Positions 29,012 through 38,705 of a DNA stretch of 64,000 nt are shown here, in pieces. Source of the DNA: Caulobacteraceae bacterium (GTDB lineage: Bacteria; Pseudomonadota; Alphaproteobacteria; Caulobacterales; Caulobacteraceae); assembly GCA_947475415.1 (NCBI GenBank), contig CANJLH010000010.1, positions 1-64,000 on the forward strand. The letters are read 5' to 3'. Position numbers and translations under genes: made by a program. How positions within the stretch are numbered: position 1 is the stretch's first letter; every line of letters starts with the position of its first letter. The notes beneath the pieces are model-generated. The model was not told the DNA's origin and made no database searches. It worked only from the letters and a program-made list of their open reading frames with translations.

Positions 29012-30188
29012 GCGGCAGCACGTCGACAAGGTCGCCCGGCGCTGCGGCGGGCGCGCCCGCCGGACGCCGCAGTAAGGCGTTGGCGGCGGCGAACACTGTC
29101 ACCAGGGAGGAATCCTGGTCGCGGTAGGGGCGCACGGTGACCGCGCCTGCGTCGAAGTCCAGGCGCGCGCGCATCCAATGTTCCCTCGGTCCGTTGGCGC
29201 CTAGCGGCTCGGCGACGCGGGCGGAGGTGAGGCGCGGGGCCAGGTCGGCGCCCTGATAGGCGGCGAGGATAGGTTTCAGAAACAGCTCGGCGCAGACGAA
29301 GGCCGACGCCGGATTTCCGGGCAGGCCCAGCAGGCGGCGGCCGTCGCCGAGCACGCCGAAGAAGGTTGGCTTGCCGGGGCGCACATTGACGCTGGCCACT
29401 TCGAGGGTCAGGCCCAGGGCCTCCGCGGCGAGGCGTACCAGATCGTGATCGCCGACGCTGGCGCCGCCGACGGTCACGATCAGGTCGGCGTCGGCGGCGC
29501 TGAGGGCGGCGATGGTGGCGTCCAGGTCGTCGCGCACGGGCTTGGCCTTGGTGGCGAAGCCCCCCCAGGACTCGACCATGGCCTTCAACGCCGGGGCCCC
29601 GGAGTCATAAATCTGGAACGGGCCGGGGACGCCGGGCGCCTCCACGATCTCCTCGCCGGTGCCCAGGAGCGCCACCCGAGGCCTGGCATAGACGCGCACC
29701 TCGGCGCGGCCGGCGGAGGCGGCCAGGCACAGCCGCCAGGGATCAATGCGTTCACCCCGCGACAAAAGCGGCTGACCGGCGCGGAAGTCACCGCCGGCGG
29801 GGCGAACGTTGGCGCCCGGGGCGGAGGCGGGAACGCTGACAGTTTCGCCCTGGCGCTCGGCATCCTCCTGGATCACCACGGTGTCGGCGCCGGCCGGGAC
29901 CGCCGCGCCGGTGAAGATGCGCACCGCCTCGCCGGGGCCAAGCGCCGCCGCGTAGCCTTGGCCGGCGGCGCTCTCACCGACGATCCGCAAGGCGCCCGGG
30001 GCGTCGGCGGATCGCAGGGCCCAGCCGTCCATGGCCGAGGCCCGGAACGGCGGCTGGTCGCGGGCCGCGGCGATGTCCTCGGCCAAAACACGGCCGATCG
30101 CCTGGGCCAGGGGAACGTCCTCCTGCCCCAGGGCCTCGATCTTGCCGAGCATCCGCGTTCGAGCCACGTCGACCGGAAGCAACTTCAT
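28998..30188 (-). CDS. moeA: Molybdopterin molybdotransferase MoeA
   Basis: Inserts molybdate into adenylated molybdopterin. The 396 residues start [18 protein letters not shown] and carry [28 protein letters not shown] and the C-terminal MoeA domain IV. The start overlaps the moaC stop (ATGA), making it the last gene of the moaB-moaC-moeA operon. Confidence 0.96.
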   Translation of the reverse strand: MKLLPVDVARTRMLGKIEALGQEDVPLAQAIGRVLAEDIAAARDQPPFRASAMDGWALRSADAPGALRIVGESAAGQGYAAALGPGEAVRIFTGAAVPAGADTVVIQEDAERQGETVSVPASAPGANVRPAGGDFRAGQPLLSRGERIDPWRLCLAASAGRAEVRVYARPRVALLGTGEEIVEAPGVPGPFQIYDSGAPALKAMVESWGGFATKAKPVRDDLDATIAALSAADADLIVTVGGASVGDHDLVRLAAEALGLTLEVASVNVRPGKPTFFGVLGDGRRLLGLPGNPASAFVCAELFLKPILAAYQGADLAPRLTSARVAEPLGANGPREHWMRARLDFDAGAVTVRPYRDQDSSLVTVFAAANALLRRPAGAPAAAPGDLVDVLPLSRG

Positions 30189-30655
30189 GACGCGCGCCAG
30201 TCCCCAGAGGCGCCGCCGGACTTCTCGAGCAGACGCACTGCCTCGATAACCATGCCCTTCTCGGCGGCCTTGAGCATGTCATAGAGTGTGAGGCAGGCCA
30301 CGGAGACGGCGGTGAGCGCCTCCATCTCCACTCCGGTCTGGCCAGTTGTGCGCACCTTGGCGGTCACCGCCATGCCGCCATCGGCCGGCTCTACCGAGAC
30401 CTCGACCTTGGACAGCGCCAGCGGGTGGCAGAGTGGGATCAGGTCAGCGGTCCGCTTGGCGGCCATGACGCCGGCGATCTCGGCCACCGCGCGCACGTCG
30501 CCCTTCTTGCCCTGGCCCGATACCGCCAGCGCCAGGGTCTCAGGGGACATCCGCACGAAACCCGCGGCGATAGCCTCGCGGGCGGTGATGGTCTTTTCGG
30601 ACACGTCCACCATGCGGGCGCGGCCGGCCGCGTCGATGTGGGTGAGCCGGCTCAC
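30185..30655 (-). CDS. moaC: Cyclic pyranopterin monophosphate synthase MoaC
   Basis: Acts with MoaA to make cyclic pyranopterin monophosphate from GTP, the first step of Moco synthesis. The best start is GTG 30655, which overlaps the moaB stop (GTGA) and gives the standard N-terminus [20 protein letters not shown], 156 residues. [13 protein letters not shown] and [20 protein letters not shown] are diagnostic. moaA is not in the window. Confidence 0.96.
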   Translation of the reverse strand: MSRLTHIDAAGRARMVDVSEKTITAREAIAAGFVRMSPETLALAVSGQGKKGDVRAVAEIAGVMAAKRTADLIPLCHPLALSKVEVSVEPADGGMAVTAKVRTTGQTGVEMEALTAVSVACLTLYDMLKAAEKGMVIEAVRLLEKSGGASGDWRAS

Positions 30656-31206
30656 CTTTCCAGCAGGCGGGGCATCAGCTCCACCATGTTGCAAGGTCCA
30701 TGGCGGCTGTCGAGTTGGGCGGCGATGACCTTGTCCCAGCCGTCCTTCACCGCGCCGTTGGAGCCGGGCAGGCAGAAGATGAACACGCCGTCGATGATGC
30801 CGGCCAGGGCCCGAGACTGCAGGGTCGACAGGCCCACTGACTGGTAACTGACCAGATGGAACACCACCGAAAAGCCGTCGATTTCCTTGTCCAACAGCGG
30901 GCGCACCGCCTCCGGCGTCACGTCGCGGCCGGTGATGCCGGTGCCGCCGGTGGTGACGATTGCGTCCACTGTCTTGGACGCAACCCAGGCCTTCACCTGG
31001 GTGCGAATGGCGCCGATGTCGTCGGTGACGATGGCGCGGCCGGCGAGCTCATGGCCGGCGCCAGTGACACGGCCAGCCAACAGATCGCCTGATGTGTCGT
31101 TTTCCGCATCGCGGGTGTCGGATATGGTTAGGACGGCGACCCGTACGGGCACGATGGGCATGGTGTCGTCGATCTTGCCGCCGGGGGTCAGGACTGGGGC
31201 GTTCAT
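30652..31206 (-). CDS. moaB: Molybdopterin adenylyltransferase-type protein MoaB
   Basis: Adenylates molybdopterin before metal insertion by MoeA. The 184 residues contain the MoCF fold with [36 protein letters not shown] and [18 protein letters not shown]. It is the first gene of the overlapping moaB-moaC-moeA operon, and a MATE transporter gene ends 58 bp upstream of it. Confidence 0.95.
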   Translation of the reverse strand: MNAPVLTPGGKIDDTMPIVPVRVAVLTISDTRDAENDTSGDLLAGRVTGAGHELAGRAIVTDDIGAIRTQVKAWVASKTVDAIVTTGGTGITGRDVTPEAVRPLLDKEIDGFSVVFHLVSYQSVGLSTLQSRALAGIIDGVFIFCLPGSNGAVKDGWDKVIAAQLDSRHGPCNMVELMPRLLER

Positions 31207-31264
31207 GGGTTACTCCGTTCGTCGCGGTCAATCTTAGCGCGGGGGACGGGGGTGCGGCCAGCCT

Positions 31265-32704
31265 TCAGGGCGTTACGTCGGCCCGAGTTTCGAACAACTT
31301 GGATTTGCGCCACCCGCCCCAGCGGTAGAAACTGAAGGCGAAGATCGCCGAAGCCAAGGCGCCGAAGGGAAAACTCCACCAGATGGAGTTGGCGCCCATC
31401 CACGGCGCCAGGGCCGCGGCGAAGGGCACCCGCACCACCCACATGCCGATGGTCATGCCGATCAGCGGCGCCCAGACCGCCCCGGTGGCCCTCACCACAC
31501 TGGTCAGCACGAAGGTGATCCCGAAGGGGATGAACCCCCACAGGACGATCGTGTTGATGTGAAGCGCCAGTGGCGTCGCGGGACTGGCGGCGGGCAGAAA
31601 CAGCCGCATCAGCCAGGGCTCAAAGAGATAGATCACAACGATCGGAAGCGCCGTGGCTATGCAGCCGGTGATTGACCCCACCCAGGCGATCCGGGTCACC
31701 CGGTCCATGCGCCCAGCGCCGACATTGATCGCCGCCATGGACGATACCGACGCGCCCAGGGCCATGGCCGGCATCTGCACATAGACCCAGAACTGGTTGG
31801 CCGCGCCATAGGCCGCGGCCATGTGCGAGCCGTACTTATTCACTAGGCCGATCATCACCACGGCGGAGCTGGACATGACGATCATCTGGATCCCCATGGG
31901 AAAGCCCTTGGCGACCAGGGCGCGCACCAGGCTCCAGTCGGGAGACAAGAGCCGCCAGTCCTCACGCTTCAGCACCAGCAGGCTTTCGGTGCGGTGGAGG
32001 TAGTAGATCATCGCCGCCAGGGTGATGGCCTGAGCGATCAAGGTGGCCACGCCGGACCCCATGATGCCGAGGCGCGGCAGCGGCCCAACCCCCAGGATCA
32101 ACAACGGATTGAGGCCCACCCCCAGGATCACCGAGATCAGGGAAAACCAGAACGGCGTACGCGAGTCGCCGACCGCCCGCATAGCCATCATCAGGAAGGT
32201 GAAGAAGAACATGAACGGCACCGACACGAAGACAATGCGCAGGTAGGCGATTGCGTCGGCGCGCACGTCCGGAGGCGTCTGCACCATGTCCAGAACGGTG
32301 GGAGCAGCCAGGAAGCCAAACAAGCCCATGCCCAGGGAGACGACGGCGAAGAAGGTGGTGGCGGTGCCGACGACCTCCTTGGCCAGGGTGAGGTTTTTCG
32401 AACCAAACGCCTGGCCGATCATCAGGTTGGCGGCCATCGTGGCGCCAAAGCCCGCACCCAGCACCAGGAACAGGATCAGGTTGGCGCTGTAGACCGCGGC
32501 CAGCGCCGCCTCGCCCAGGACGTGGCTGACGATCGCCGCATTGGCGGAACCGTTGACGGACTGAAGCACGTTCGCGCCAAGTACCGGCAGGGAGAACAGC
32601 AGCAGCGTTCGCCCAATCGGTCCGGTGGTGAGGTCGGGTCTGACCGGGGCCTTACGCCCGGTCGGGGGCGGCGAATCCGATGCGTCGTTCGATGCGGCGT
32701 CCAC
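31265..32704 (-). CDS. MATE family efflux transporter
   Basis: A 479-residue inner-membrane multidrug/cation antiporter with 12 predicted segments in two homologous halves. PIGRTLLLFSLPVLGANVLQSVNGSANAAIVSHVLGEAALAAV is the typical first helix pair. The start is GTG 32704, with AAGGAGG six bases upstream. An ATG four bases closer to the ribosome site is out of frame. The substrate is unknown. It may be read with moaB, but the 58-bp gap leaves that open. Confidence 0.93.
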   Translation of the reverse strand: MDAASNDASDSPPPTGRKAPVRPDLTTGPIGRTLLLFSLPVLGANVLQSVNGSANAAIVSHVLGEAALAAVYSANLILFLVLGAGFGATMAANLMIGQAFGSKNLTLAKEVVGTATTFFAVVSLGMGLFGFLAAPTVLDMVQTPPDVRADAIAYLRIVFVSVPFMFFFTFLMMAMRAVGDSRTPFWFSLISVILGVGLNPLLILGVGPLPRLGIMGSGVATLIAQAITLAAMIYYLHRTESLLVLKREDWRLLSPDWSLVRALVAKGFPMGIQMIVMSSSAVVMIGLVNKYGSHMAAAYGAANQFWVYVQMPAMALGASVSSMAAINVGAGRMDRVTRIAWVGSITGCIATALPIVVIYLFEPWLMRLFLPAASPATPLALHINTIVLWGFIPFGITFVLTSVVRATGAVWAPLIGMTIGMWVVRVPFAAALAPWMGANSIWWSFPFGALASAIFAFSFYRWGGWRKSKLFETRADVTP

Positions 32705-33222
32705 GCATGGCCTCCTTCGGCGCGGTGGCGCGGCTTGGCGGTGCGTTCATAGGCTTGCGGCGCTCTGGCCTGCAATGCGAAATAACTACGCAACACCTGC
32801 AGGCGTGGCCTCCATCGCACGGAACTCAGGTAGAGCTGATCCTGGGTGTGCGGGGTTCACGTCTGATGCCCTTCCCCTTCTCCAGGGCGAAGGGGACTCG
32901 ACAACGCCGCCTGAACCTCCGCCACTTTTTGAAGCGGCGGCCCCATTTCGCCGGCGCGGCGTTCAGCGCCGCTGACATTGTAATGGAGTTTCCACTGAAG
33001 CTGGTGGCGCACTTGCCTCGCGGAGCTGCGGATTATCCCCACCTTCGCGCCCGTCTTGACCGCATATAAGCGCGCCGAGACTGCGGGCGGATGATCACCT
33101 CGGTGCTGCCCAACGGGCCAACAGTGATCTGACAGCGGGGCGGCCGAGACCAAACGACGCCTTGAGGCGGCCCAGATTCAGGCTAAGAGGCGCGTGCTCT
33201 TCAATTCAGCCCAAAAGGCCGC
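32705..33222. other. Intergenic region between MATE and rfbB genes
   Basis: About 520 bp between divergent genes. I see no convincing coding frame. Small G/C hairpins occur, such as CGGCGC/GCGCCG near 32950. TTGACC and TATAAG near 33056-33070 are too close together to form one promoter. The promoters of both genes must lie here, but I cannot place them. Confidence 0.4.
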
Positions 33223-34272
33223 ATGAAACTCCTGATCACTGGCGGGGCCGGGTTCATCGGATCGGCGGTGGTCCGCCGCGCCATCGCCGATGGGCACGAG
33301 GTGGTGAACCTCGATGCGCTGACCTATGCGGCAAGCCTGGAGAATGTGGCGAGCGTCGCGCGCTCCGCCCGCTACGCGTTTGTGAAGGCCGACGTGGCCG
33401 ATCTCGACGCCATGAACCGGGTGTTCGCCGAGCACCGGCCGGACGCGGTGATGCATCTGGCGGCAGAGAGCCACAATGACCGGGCGATCGAGGATCCGCT
33501 GATCTTCGTGCGCACCAATGTGCTGGGCACCGCCGCCCTGCTGGAGGCCGCGCGGCGATATTGGTCGGGACTTGAAGGGGCGGCCAAAGCGGCGTTCCGA
33601 TTCCATCAGGTCTCCACCGACGAGGTGTTCGGGGCGCTGGGCGAGGAAGGCGCGTTCCATGAAACCACCCCCTATGATCCCAACTCCCCCTATTCGGCGT
33701 CCAAGGCCGGGGCGGATCATCTGGTGCGGGCCTGGGGGCGGACCTTCAAGCTGCCGGTGGTGCTGACCAACTGCGCCAACAATTACGGACCCTATCAGTT
33801 TCCCGAAAAGCTGATCCCGATGGTGATCCTGCGGGCGCTGGAGGGCAAGGACATCCCGGTCTACGGTGACGGCCGCCAGGTGCGCGACTGGCTGCATGTG
33901 GACGACCACGCCGAGGCCCTGCTGCTGGTGCTGGAAAAGGGACGTCTGGGGGAGACCTATCTGGTGGGGGGCGATTCCACCCAGCGTAACATCGAGGTGG
34001 TGCGGACTTTGTGCGCCAACCTGGACGAACTCGCGCCGGCCAACACGCCGCATGCGGACAAGATCACCTTGGTCACCGACCGGCCCGGTCATGACTTCCG
34101 CTATTCCATCGACGCCAGCCGGCTGCGCGACGAGCTGGGCTGGTCGCCCAGGCGCGACCTCGCCGACGGACTGAAAGACACCGTGCGCTGGTATGTGGAG
34201 AACCGCGACTGGTGGCAGGGGATCCGCGACCGGGGCTTCCACTCCGAACGGCTGGGCCTGGTGAAGGGGTGA
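33223..34272 (+). CDS. rfbB: dTDP-glucose 4,6-dehydratase
   Basis: Second step of dTDP-sugar synthesis: it converts dTDP-glucose to the 4-keto-6-deoxy form. It is a 349-residue extended SDR: GGAGFIGSAVVR binds NAD, LAAESHNDRAIEDP and STDEVFGALGE (catalytic Thr-Asp-Glu) are diagnostic, and YSASKAGADHLV holds the YxxxK. AAAAGG precedes the ATG. It is the first gene of rfbB-rfbD-rfbA, joined to rfbD by GTGA. Confidence 0.97.
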   Translation: MKLLITGGAGFIGSAVVRRAIADGHEVVNLDALTYAASLENVASVARSARYAFVKADVADLDAMNRVFAEHRPDAVMHLAAESHNDRAIEDPLIFVRTNVLGTAALLEAARRYWSGLEGAAKAAFRFHQVSTDEVFGALGEEGAFHETTPYDPNSPYSASKAGADHLVRAWGRTFKLPVVLTNCANNYGPYQFPEKLIPMVILRALEGKDIPVYGDGRQVRDWLHVDDHAEALLLVLEKGRLGETYLVGGDSTQRNIEVVRTLCANLDELAPANTPHADKITLVTDRPGHDFRYSIDASRLRDELGWSPRRDLADGLKDTVRWYVENRDWWQGIRDRGFHSERLGLVKG

Positions 34273-35165
34273 GCGGCCGGATCCTGATGTTCGGCGCCAC
34301 CGGCCAGCTGGCCCGGGAGGTTCTGGTCCGGGGCGACGGCAGAGTGCGCGCGCTCTCGCGGGCTGATGTGGATCTTGCCGATGCGTCTGCGGTGCGCCGG
34401 GCGGTTGAGCGGGCGGGGGATGTAGACCTGGTGCTCAACGCCGCCGCCTATACAGCCGTAGACAAGGCCGAGAGCGAGGCGGATCAGGCCTATGCAGTCA
34501 ACGCCTATGGGCCAGAGGCCATGGCGCGGGCCTGCGCCGCCCGCGACCTGCCGCTGATCCATATCTCCACCGACATGGTGTTCTCCGGCGCCAAGGCTGG
34601 CGCTTATGCTGAGGATGATCCCGTCGGGCCGCCGCATGTCTACGGCGCCTCCAAGCTGGCGGGGGAAGAGGCCGTTCTTGCCAACGCCCGACGCGCGGCG
34701 GTTATCCGGATTTCCTGGGTGTTCTCCACCCACGGATCAAATTTCCTGCACCTGATGCTGCGACTGGCGCAGACCAATCCGACTCTGAAAGTGGTGGATG
34801 ACCAGCGCGCCCGGCCTACGGCGGCCGGCGACGTGGCGGACTTCATACTGGGTCACGCCGCTAGGTTCGCCGCCGCGCCGGCAGGCGCGCCGGAATGGGG
34901 CCGACTGCATTTCGCCAACGCCGGCGTGACCAGTCGCGTGGAGATGGCGGCGGCGATTTTCCAGTTGGCCTGGCCCGATCGGCCGGCGCCTGAAATCGAG
35001 CCCGTACCCACCAGCGCCTTTCCCGCCGCGGCGCGCCGGGCGCTGAACACCGAACTGGACACCAGGCGACTAGAGCAGGTGTTCGGTCTGTCGCCTAGGC
35101 CCTGGCGCGAACCCCTGGCCGAGGTTATCAGCCAACTGCAATCCGAGCCGAGGGCGGTGGTGTGA
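34269..35165 (+). CDS. rfbD: dTDP-4-dehydrorhamnose reductase
   Basis: Last step of dTDP-L-rhamnose synthesis. The 298 residues start at GTG 34269, overlapping the rfbB stop. [15 protein letters not shown] binds [25 protein letters not shown] carries the active-site region, and [12 protein letters not shown] holds the YxxxK. Its stop overlaps the rfbA start. Confidence 0.96.
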   Translation: MSGRILMFGATGQLAREVLVRGDGRVRALSRADVDLADASAVRRAVERAGDVDLVLNAAAYTAVDKAESEADQAYAVNAYGPEAMARACAARDLPLIHISTDMVFSGAKAGAYAEDDPVGPPHVYGASKLAGEEAVLANARRAAVIRISWVFSTHGSNFLHLMLRLAQTNPTLKVVDDQRARPTAAGDVADFILGHAARFAAAPAGAPEWGRLHFANAGVTSRVEMAAAIFQLAWPDRPAPEIEPVPTSAFPAAARRALNTELDTRRLEQVFGLSPRPWREPLAEVISQLQSEPRAVV

Positions 35166-36058
35166 GAAAAGGTATCGTTCTGGCCGGCGGGTCCGGCACC
35201 CGTCTGCACCCGCTGACGCTGGCGGTCTCCAAGCAATTGCTGCCGATCTACGACAAGCCGATGATCTATTATCCGATCTCGGTGCTGCTGTTGGCGGGAG
35301 TGCGGGAAATCCTAATCATCACCACGCCTGAGGATCAGCCGGGGTTCCGGCGTCTCCTTGGCGATGGTTCGCAACTGGGCGTCTCGTTTGAATATATCAT
35401 CCAGGAAAAGCCCGATGGCCTAGCTCAGGCCTATATCCTGGGGGAGGACTTCGTGGGCGGCGAGCCTTCGATCATGATCCTGGGCGACAACATCTTTTTC
35501 GGTCAGGGCTTCGGCGGCCTTCTGCGCGAGGCGTCGCAACAGACGAACGGCGCAACGGTGTTCGGCTATACCGTTCAGGATCCGGAGCGCTATGGCGTGG
35601 TGGAACTGGGTCCGAACGGGCGCGCCCTCAACATCGAGGAAAAACCCGCGAAGCCGAAATCGAACCACGCGGTGACCGGGCTCTATTTCTACGATGGGCG
35701 CGCCAGCACCTTCGCCCGCGAGCTCAAGCCCTCGGCCCGCGGCGAACTGGAGATCACCGCACTCAACCAACGCTACCTGGAAGAGGGAGATCTGCAAGTT
35801 CAGTTGCTGGGCCGCGGCTTCGCCTGGCTGGATACCGGCACCCACGACAGCCTGATCCAGGCCGGCGAACTGATCCGCACGCTGGAACAGCGCCAGGGGC
35901 TGCGCATCGGCTGCGTCGAGGAGGTGGCGTTCCGCAAGGGTTGGATCGACCGCAGCCAATTGGCCGCGCTCGGCCGGGCCCAGGCCAAGAGCGAGTATGG
36001 CCAGTATCTGGTGCAGTTGGCCGAGAGCCCGCTCAGCCCGGAGGATCCGGCAGAGTAG
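35162..36058 (+). CDS. rfbA: Glucose-1-phosphate thymidylyltransferase
   Basis: First step of dTDP-sugar synthesis: glucose-1-phosphate plus dTTP gives dTDP-glucose. The 298 residues begin at GTG 35162 with the nucleotide-binding [20 protein letters not shown]. They also contain [24 protein letters not shown] and [14 protein letters not shown]. The rfbC epimerase normally in such operons is missing here, and the next gene is unrelated and convergent. Confidence 0.97.
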   Translation: MRKGIVLAGGSGTRLHPLTLAVSKQLLPIYDKPMIYYPISVLLLAGVREILIITTPEDQPGFRRLLGDGSQLGVSFEYIIQEKPDGLAQAYILGEDFVGGEPSIMILGDNIFFGQGFGGLLREASQQTNGATVFGYTVQDPERYGVVELGPNGRALNIEEKPAKPKSNHAVTGLYFYDGRASTFARELKPSARGELEITALNQRYLEEGDLQVQLLGRGFAWLDTGTHDSLIQAGELIRTLEQRQGLRIGCVEEVAFRKGWIDRSQLAALGRAQAKSEYGQYLVQLAESPLSPEDPAE

Positions 36059-36068
36059 GCCGTTGCCG

Positions 36069-37202
36069 CTATCCGTGCGGCTTCAGCATGAACTTCTCGC
36101 CGGTGGCCAGGGCGGCGTAGGCGGCTATGTTGGCCGGATCCAGCATTTCCGCCGGGGCCAGCGAACGGGTGAAGGCTGTGGCGAAGGTCGTGCGCAGCTC
36201 CGCGACCATGCGCTGGCGCAGACGTTGGGCCGCGTCCTCGCCGATCCTGCCGGTGAAGGCCGGAATGGACCATCCGCCTAAGCTCCAGGCCCAGCCGAAA
36301 TCGCGGGTGAACACTGTCGGCCCGTCATCGAGCGCGCCGTAGATATAGACCTGCTTATGCACCGGCGAGCCGTAGCGGGCGAATTCGGGGGTGCGGGCGT
36401 TCACGGCCGCCTCCATGGCCGCGAGCATCCGGCCGGCCATTTCGCCGCCGCCGATCGCATCGAAGGCGACGGTGGCGCCGGTCTCCGACAGGGCGTGAAT
36501 CAGCGCCGCTTCGAAGCCGGGGTCACTAGAATCGCACACCCAACGCGCGCCTTGCGCGCGCAGCAGGGCTGCCTGGGCGGGGCGGCGCACGATGTTCACA
36601 AGCTCGACGCCATCGGCCTGGCAAAGGCGATGCAGCATCTGGCCCAGGCTGGAGGCGGCTGCGGTGTGGACCAGGGCGCAATGGCCATCCAGGCGCATGG
36701 TCTCCACCATGCCCAGCGCGGTGGTGGGGTTGACAATGGCCGCGCAGCCCTCCTGCGCGGTGACGTCGCCGGGCAGCACGAGGCAGTTCGCGGCCTTCAC
36801 CACCCGGTATTGGGTGAACATCCCACCGACTCCGGCGGCCACGGTGCGGCCGATCAGCGCCTGCGCCTGCGCGCCCGCCGCCACCACAACGCCTGCGCCT
36901 TCGTTGCCGGCGGTGAGGTTCAGGCCGACGCGGCCGGCGGCCCGGGCGATGGCCGCTTCCGACAGGGGCCCGCGGACCACCGGCCGTTGGGGCGTTCCCT
37001 CCGCCCGCAGGTCTTCGGGGTTCGCGCCGGCCAGGAAGAGCATCAGATCGGAGGGATTGATGGGCGATGCATCCACCCGCACCAGCACCTGGTTCGGCTG
37101 CAATTGGGGGATCGGCGTTTCGGCAAGCGACAGCTCAAGCTCGCCCTGCGCCGTCACGAGGCTGCGCACCTGCAGATATTTGTCTGGCAAAGATTCGATC
37201 AT
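36069..37202 (-). CDS. Zinc-binding-type alcohol dehydrogenase / quinone oxidoreductase family protein
   Basis: A 377-residue MDR-superfamily oxidoreductase. The N-terminal GroES-like domain has PNQVLVRVDASPINPSDLMLF and NEGAGVVVAAGAQ. The Rossmann domain has ALVHTAAASSLGQMLHRLCQADGVELVNIVRR, where AAASSLG replaces the common GxGxxG. I see no structural zinc Cys cluster, which fits the quinone-reductase/enoyl-reductase side of the family. The start is ATG 37202. It converges on rfbA, the genes ending 11 bp apart. Confidence 0.87.
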   Translation of the reverse strand: MIESLPDKYLQVRSLVTAQGELELSLAETPIPQLQPNQVLVRVDASPINPSDLMLFLAGANPEDLRAEGTPQRPVVRGPLSEAAIARAAGRVGLNLTAGNEGAGVVVAAGAQAQALIGRTVAAGVGGMFTQYRVVKAANCLVLPGDVTAQEGCAAIVNPTTALGMVETMRLDGHCALVHTAAASSLGQMLHRLCQADGVELVNIVRRPAQAALLRAQGARWVCDSSDPGFEAALIHALSETGATVAFDAIGGGEMAGRMLAAMEAAVNARTPEFARYGSPVHKQVYIYGALDDGPTVFTRDFGWAWSLGGWSIPAFTGRIGEDAAQRLRQRMVAELRTTFATAFTRSLAPAEMLDPANIAAYAALATGEKFMLKPHG

Positions 37203-37277
37203 GGCCCATCTTGCGGTCTCTGGGCGCGATGGGAAGAGACTTCTCGACCGGGGGGGTCCGGGGAACAGGAGCAGGCC

Positions 37278-37655
37278 ATGCGCGCGCGCCAGGGCGGATC
37301 TGCAAAAAGCTATCGCCTGAAGCGGGTCTATGCGCCGGCGGCGCCCGACGACGGCTTGCGGGTTCTGGTGGACCGGTTGTGGCCGCGGGGACTGACCAAG
37401 GCCGAGGCGGGGGTGGATCTGTGGCTGCGTGACATTGCGCCCAGTCACGCCTTGCGAAGGCAGGCTCACGGGGACCCGGACGGCTGGGAGGCGTTCACCG
37501 CCGCCTATGCGGAGGAGCTGAAGGGCGAGGCGGCCCAGTCGGCGCTTGGGGCGCTTGCGCAGGCCGATGCGGCCGTCGTCACCCTGCTGTTCGCCGCCAA
37601 GGACGAGGCGCGCAACAACGCCGTGGCGCTGCTGGACTGGCTGCGGGTGCGGTGA
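37278..37655 (+). CDS. DUF488 family protein (YeaO-like)
   Basis: A 125-residue protein of the DUF488 family. Diagnostic are KRVYAPAAPDDGLRVLVDRLWPRGLTK, WLRDIAPSHALR, the GDPDGWEAF segment and VTLLFAAKDEARNNAVAL. The ATG 37278 has AGGAG upstream. The function is unknown; relatives are small cytosolic proteins of uncertain role. It converges on the L7/L12-tailed membrane protein gene. Confidence 0.9.
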   Translation: MRARQGGSAKSYRLKRVYAPAAPDDGLRVLVDRLWPRGLTKAEAGVDLWLRDIAPSHALRRQAHGDPDGWEAFTAAYAEELKGEAAQSALGALAQADAAVVTLLFAAKDEARNNAVALLDWLRVR

Positions 37656-37658
37656 GGC

Positions 37659-38462
37659 TCAGCGCCCCAGGCTCTCGACGAAATCCTTGGACTCAGCGAG
37701 GCTGAAGCCGTGGATCTTCCGCGCAAGCCGGATGGCCGTGAGGGAGTCGCCGGCCTGGACGAGGTCGATGAGGCGCAATCGCTGGTCTTGAGCGGATAGG
37801 CTATCGATCCAGTCGAAATCGGTGTTTGTGACCCTGGACGGCTCGACAATGGCGTGTGATCCCAACGCCTGTAGGAATCGCTCCACGCCGGGGGTGACGT
37901 CCCAGCGCACCTGCAGCGCCGCCTCCGCCGTAATTCGCAACGGATAATCGAGCCACAGCCCGCCGCGGGCCGGCCGTCGTCTGTGCTCCTCCGCCAGAGC
38001 CTCGCGCAGAGCCGTCAGGTCGCCCTGTAGGCGCAGTTCCGCCCAGGTGAGGCGCCGGGTCACTGTTCCGCCGTCGCTGTCCGGCGTGCGCCGGGTTTCG
38101 CTCACCCGCCGGGCGGCGCGAATCTCGGCGAATGGCAGGAAGACGACGGTGCGGTCCTGCGGCGGCAGGCGGTGGTTCAGGTAAGAGCGGTATTGCAGAT
38201 AGACGCCGCTTGGGCCCACCCGGGCGAGCCAGTTGGTCGGCTGGTAGCGGGCCGTCACCATCCTTCGGGTGACCAGCAGCATCACGGCGATAACGCCGGC
38301 GATCCACCAGCCAGGGGGAAATTCAGCTTGGGCGGCGAACCAGGCAGACGCCATTCCCGCTGCTGCGAAAGCCAGGGCGATAGCCGCCGCCGCCCCGCGC
38401 GGGTGGACGAACGCCAGATCGTCGGGCCGGATCTCGACCTCACCGACCGTCATCAACCGCAT
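37659..38462 (-). CDS. Membrane protein with C-terminal L7/L12-like motif
   Basis: A 267-residue protein with two N-terminal hydrophobic segments (AAAIALAFAAAGMASAWFAA and WIAGVIAVMLLVT). A PH-like soluble middle follows (WLARVGPSGVYLQYRSYL; VVFLPFAEIRAARRV). The last ~35 residues, from IDLVQAGDSLTAIRLARKIH, continue GFSLAESKDFVESLGR. This end matches the helix-turn-helix of ribosomal protein L7/L12's C-terminal domain (VIKxVRxxTGLGLKEAKDLVE). I know no named family. The L7/L12 domain recruits translational GTPases, but whether this one does is unknown. Confidence 0.75.
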   Translation of the reverse strand: MRLMTVGEVEIRPDDLAFVHPRGAAAAIALAFAAAGMASAWFAAQAEFPPGWWIAGVIAVMLLVTRRMVTARYQPTNWLARVGPSGVYLQYRSYLNHRLPPQDRTVVFLPFAEIRAARRVSETRRTPDSDGGTVTRRLTWAELRLQGDLTALREALAEEHRRRPARGGLWLDYPLRITAEAALQVRWDVTPGVERFLQALGSHAIVEPSRVTNTDFDWIDSLSAQDQRLRLIDLVQAGDSLTAIRLARKIHGFSLAESKDFVESLGR

Positions 38463-38566
38463 GGCGAACTCCCCACTGGTTCTTGAGGGGAATATTGGAT
38501 CGACAGCGCTAATTCCGGGTGAAGCCGCAGCGCAGGCGGTCCATAGGCGAAGCCAACCTGAGGAAA

Positions 38567-38642
38567 TGGTGCCGCTTAGGTGACTCGAACACCTGACCCC
38601 ATCATTACGAATGATGTGCTCTACCAGCTGAGCTAAAGCGGC
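38567..38642 (-). tRNA. tRNA-Thr (CGT)
   Basis: On the minus strand the gene starts GCCGCTTTAGCTCAGCTGGT. The acceptor stem GCCGCTT pairs with AAGCGGC, the anticodon stem is CATCA/TGATG with loop TTCGTAA, and the T arm is AGGTG-TTCGAGT-CACCT. Anticodon CGT reads the threonine codon ACG. Discriminator A is followed by an encoded CCA, 76 nt in all. Confidence 0.97.
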
Positions 38643-38705
38643 CCGCCTGCGTGTTTTGGCAGGGGGCGGCCTATTTAGCGGAGGTCGAGGCCCGAGCCAA
38701 GCGTC

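Noticed and set aside
33056-33070. TTGACC and TATAAG read as one promoter for rfbB
   Set aside because: Only 3 bases separate the two hexamers, far too short for a sigma70 promoter.
36357-37277. N-terminal extension of the DUF488 frame back to 36357
   Set aside because: The extension is antisense to the quinone-oxidoreductase gene; ATG 37278 with AGGAG is the natural start.
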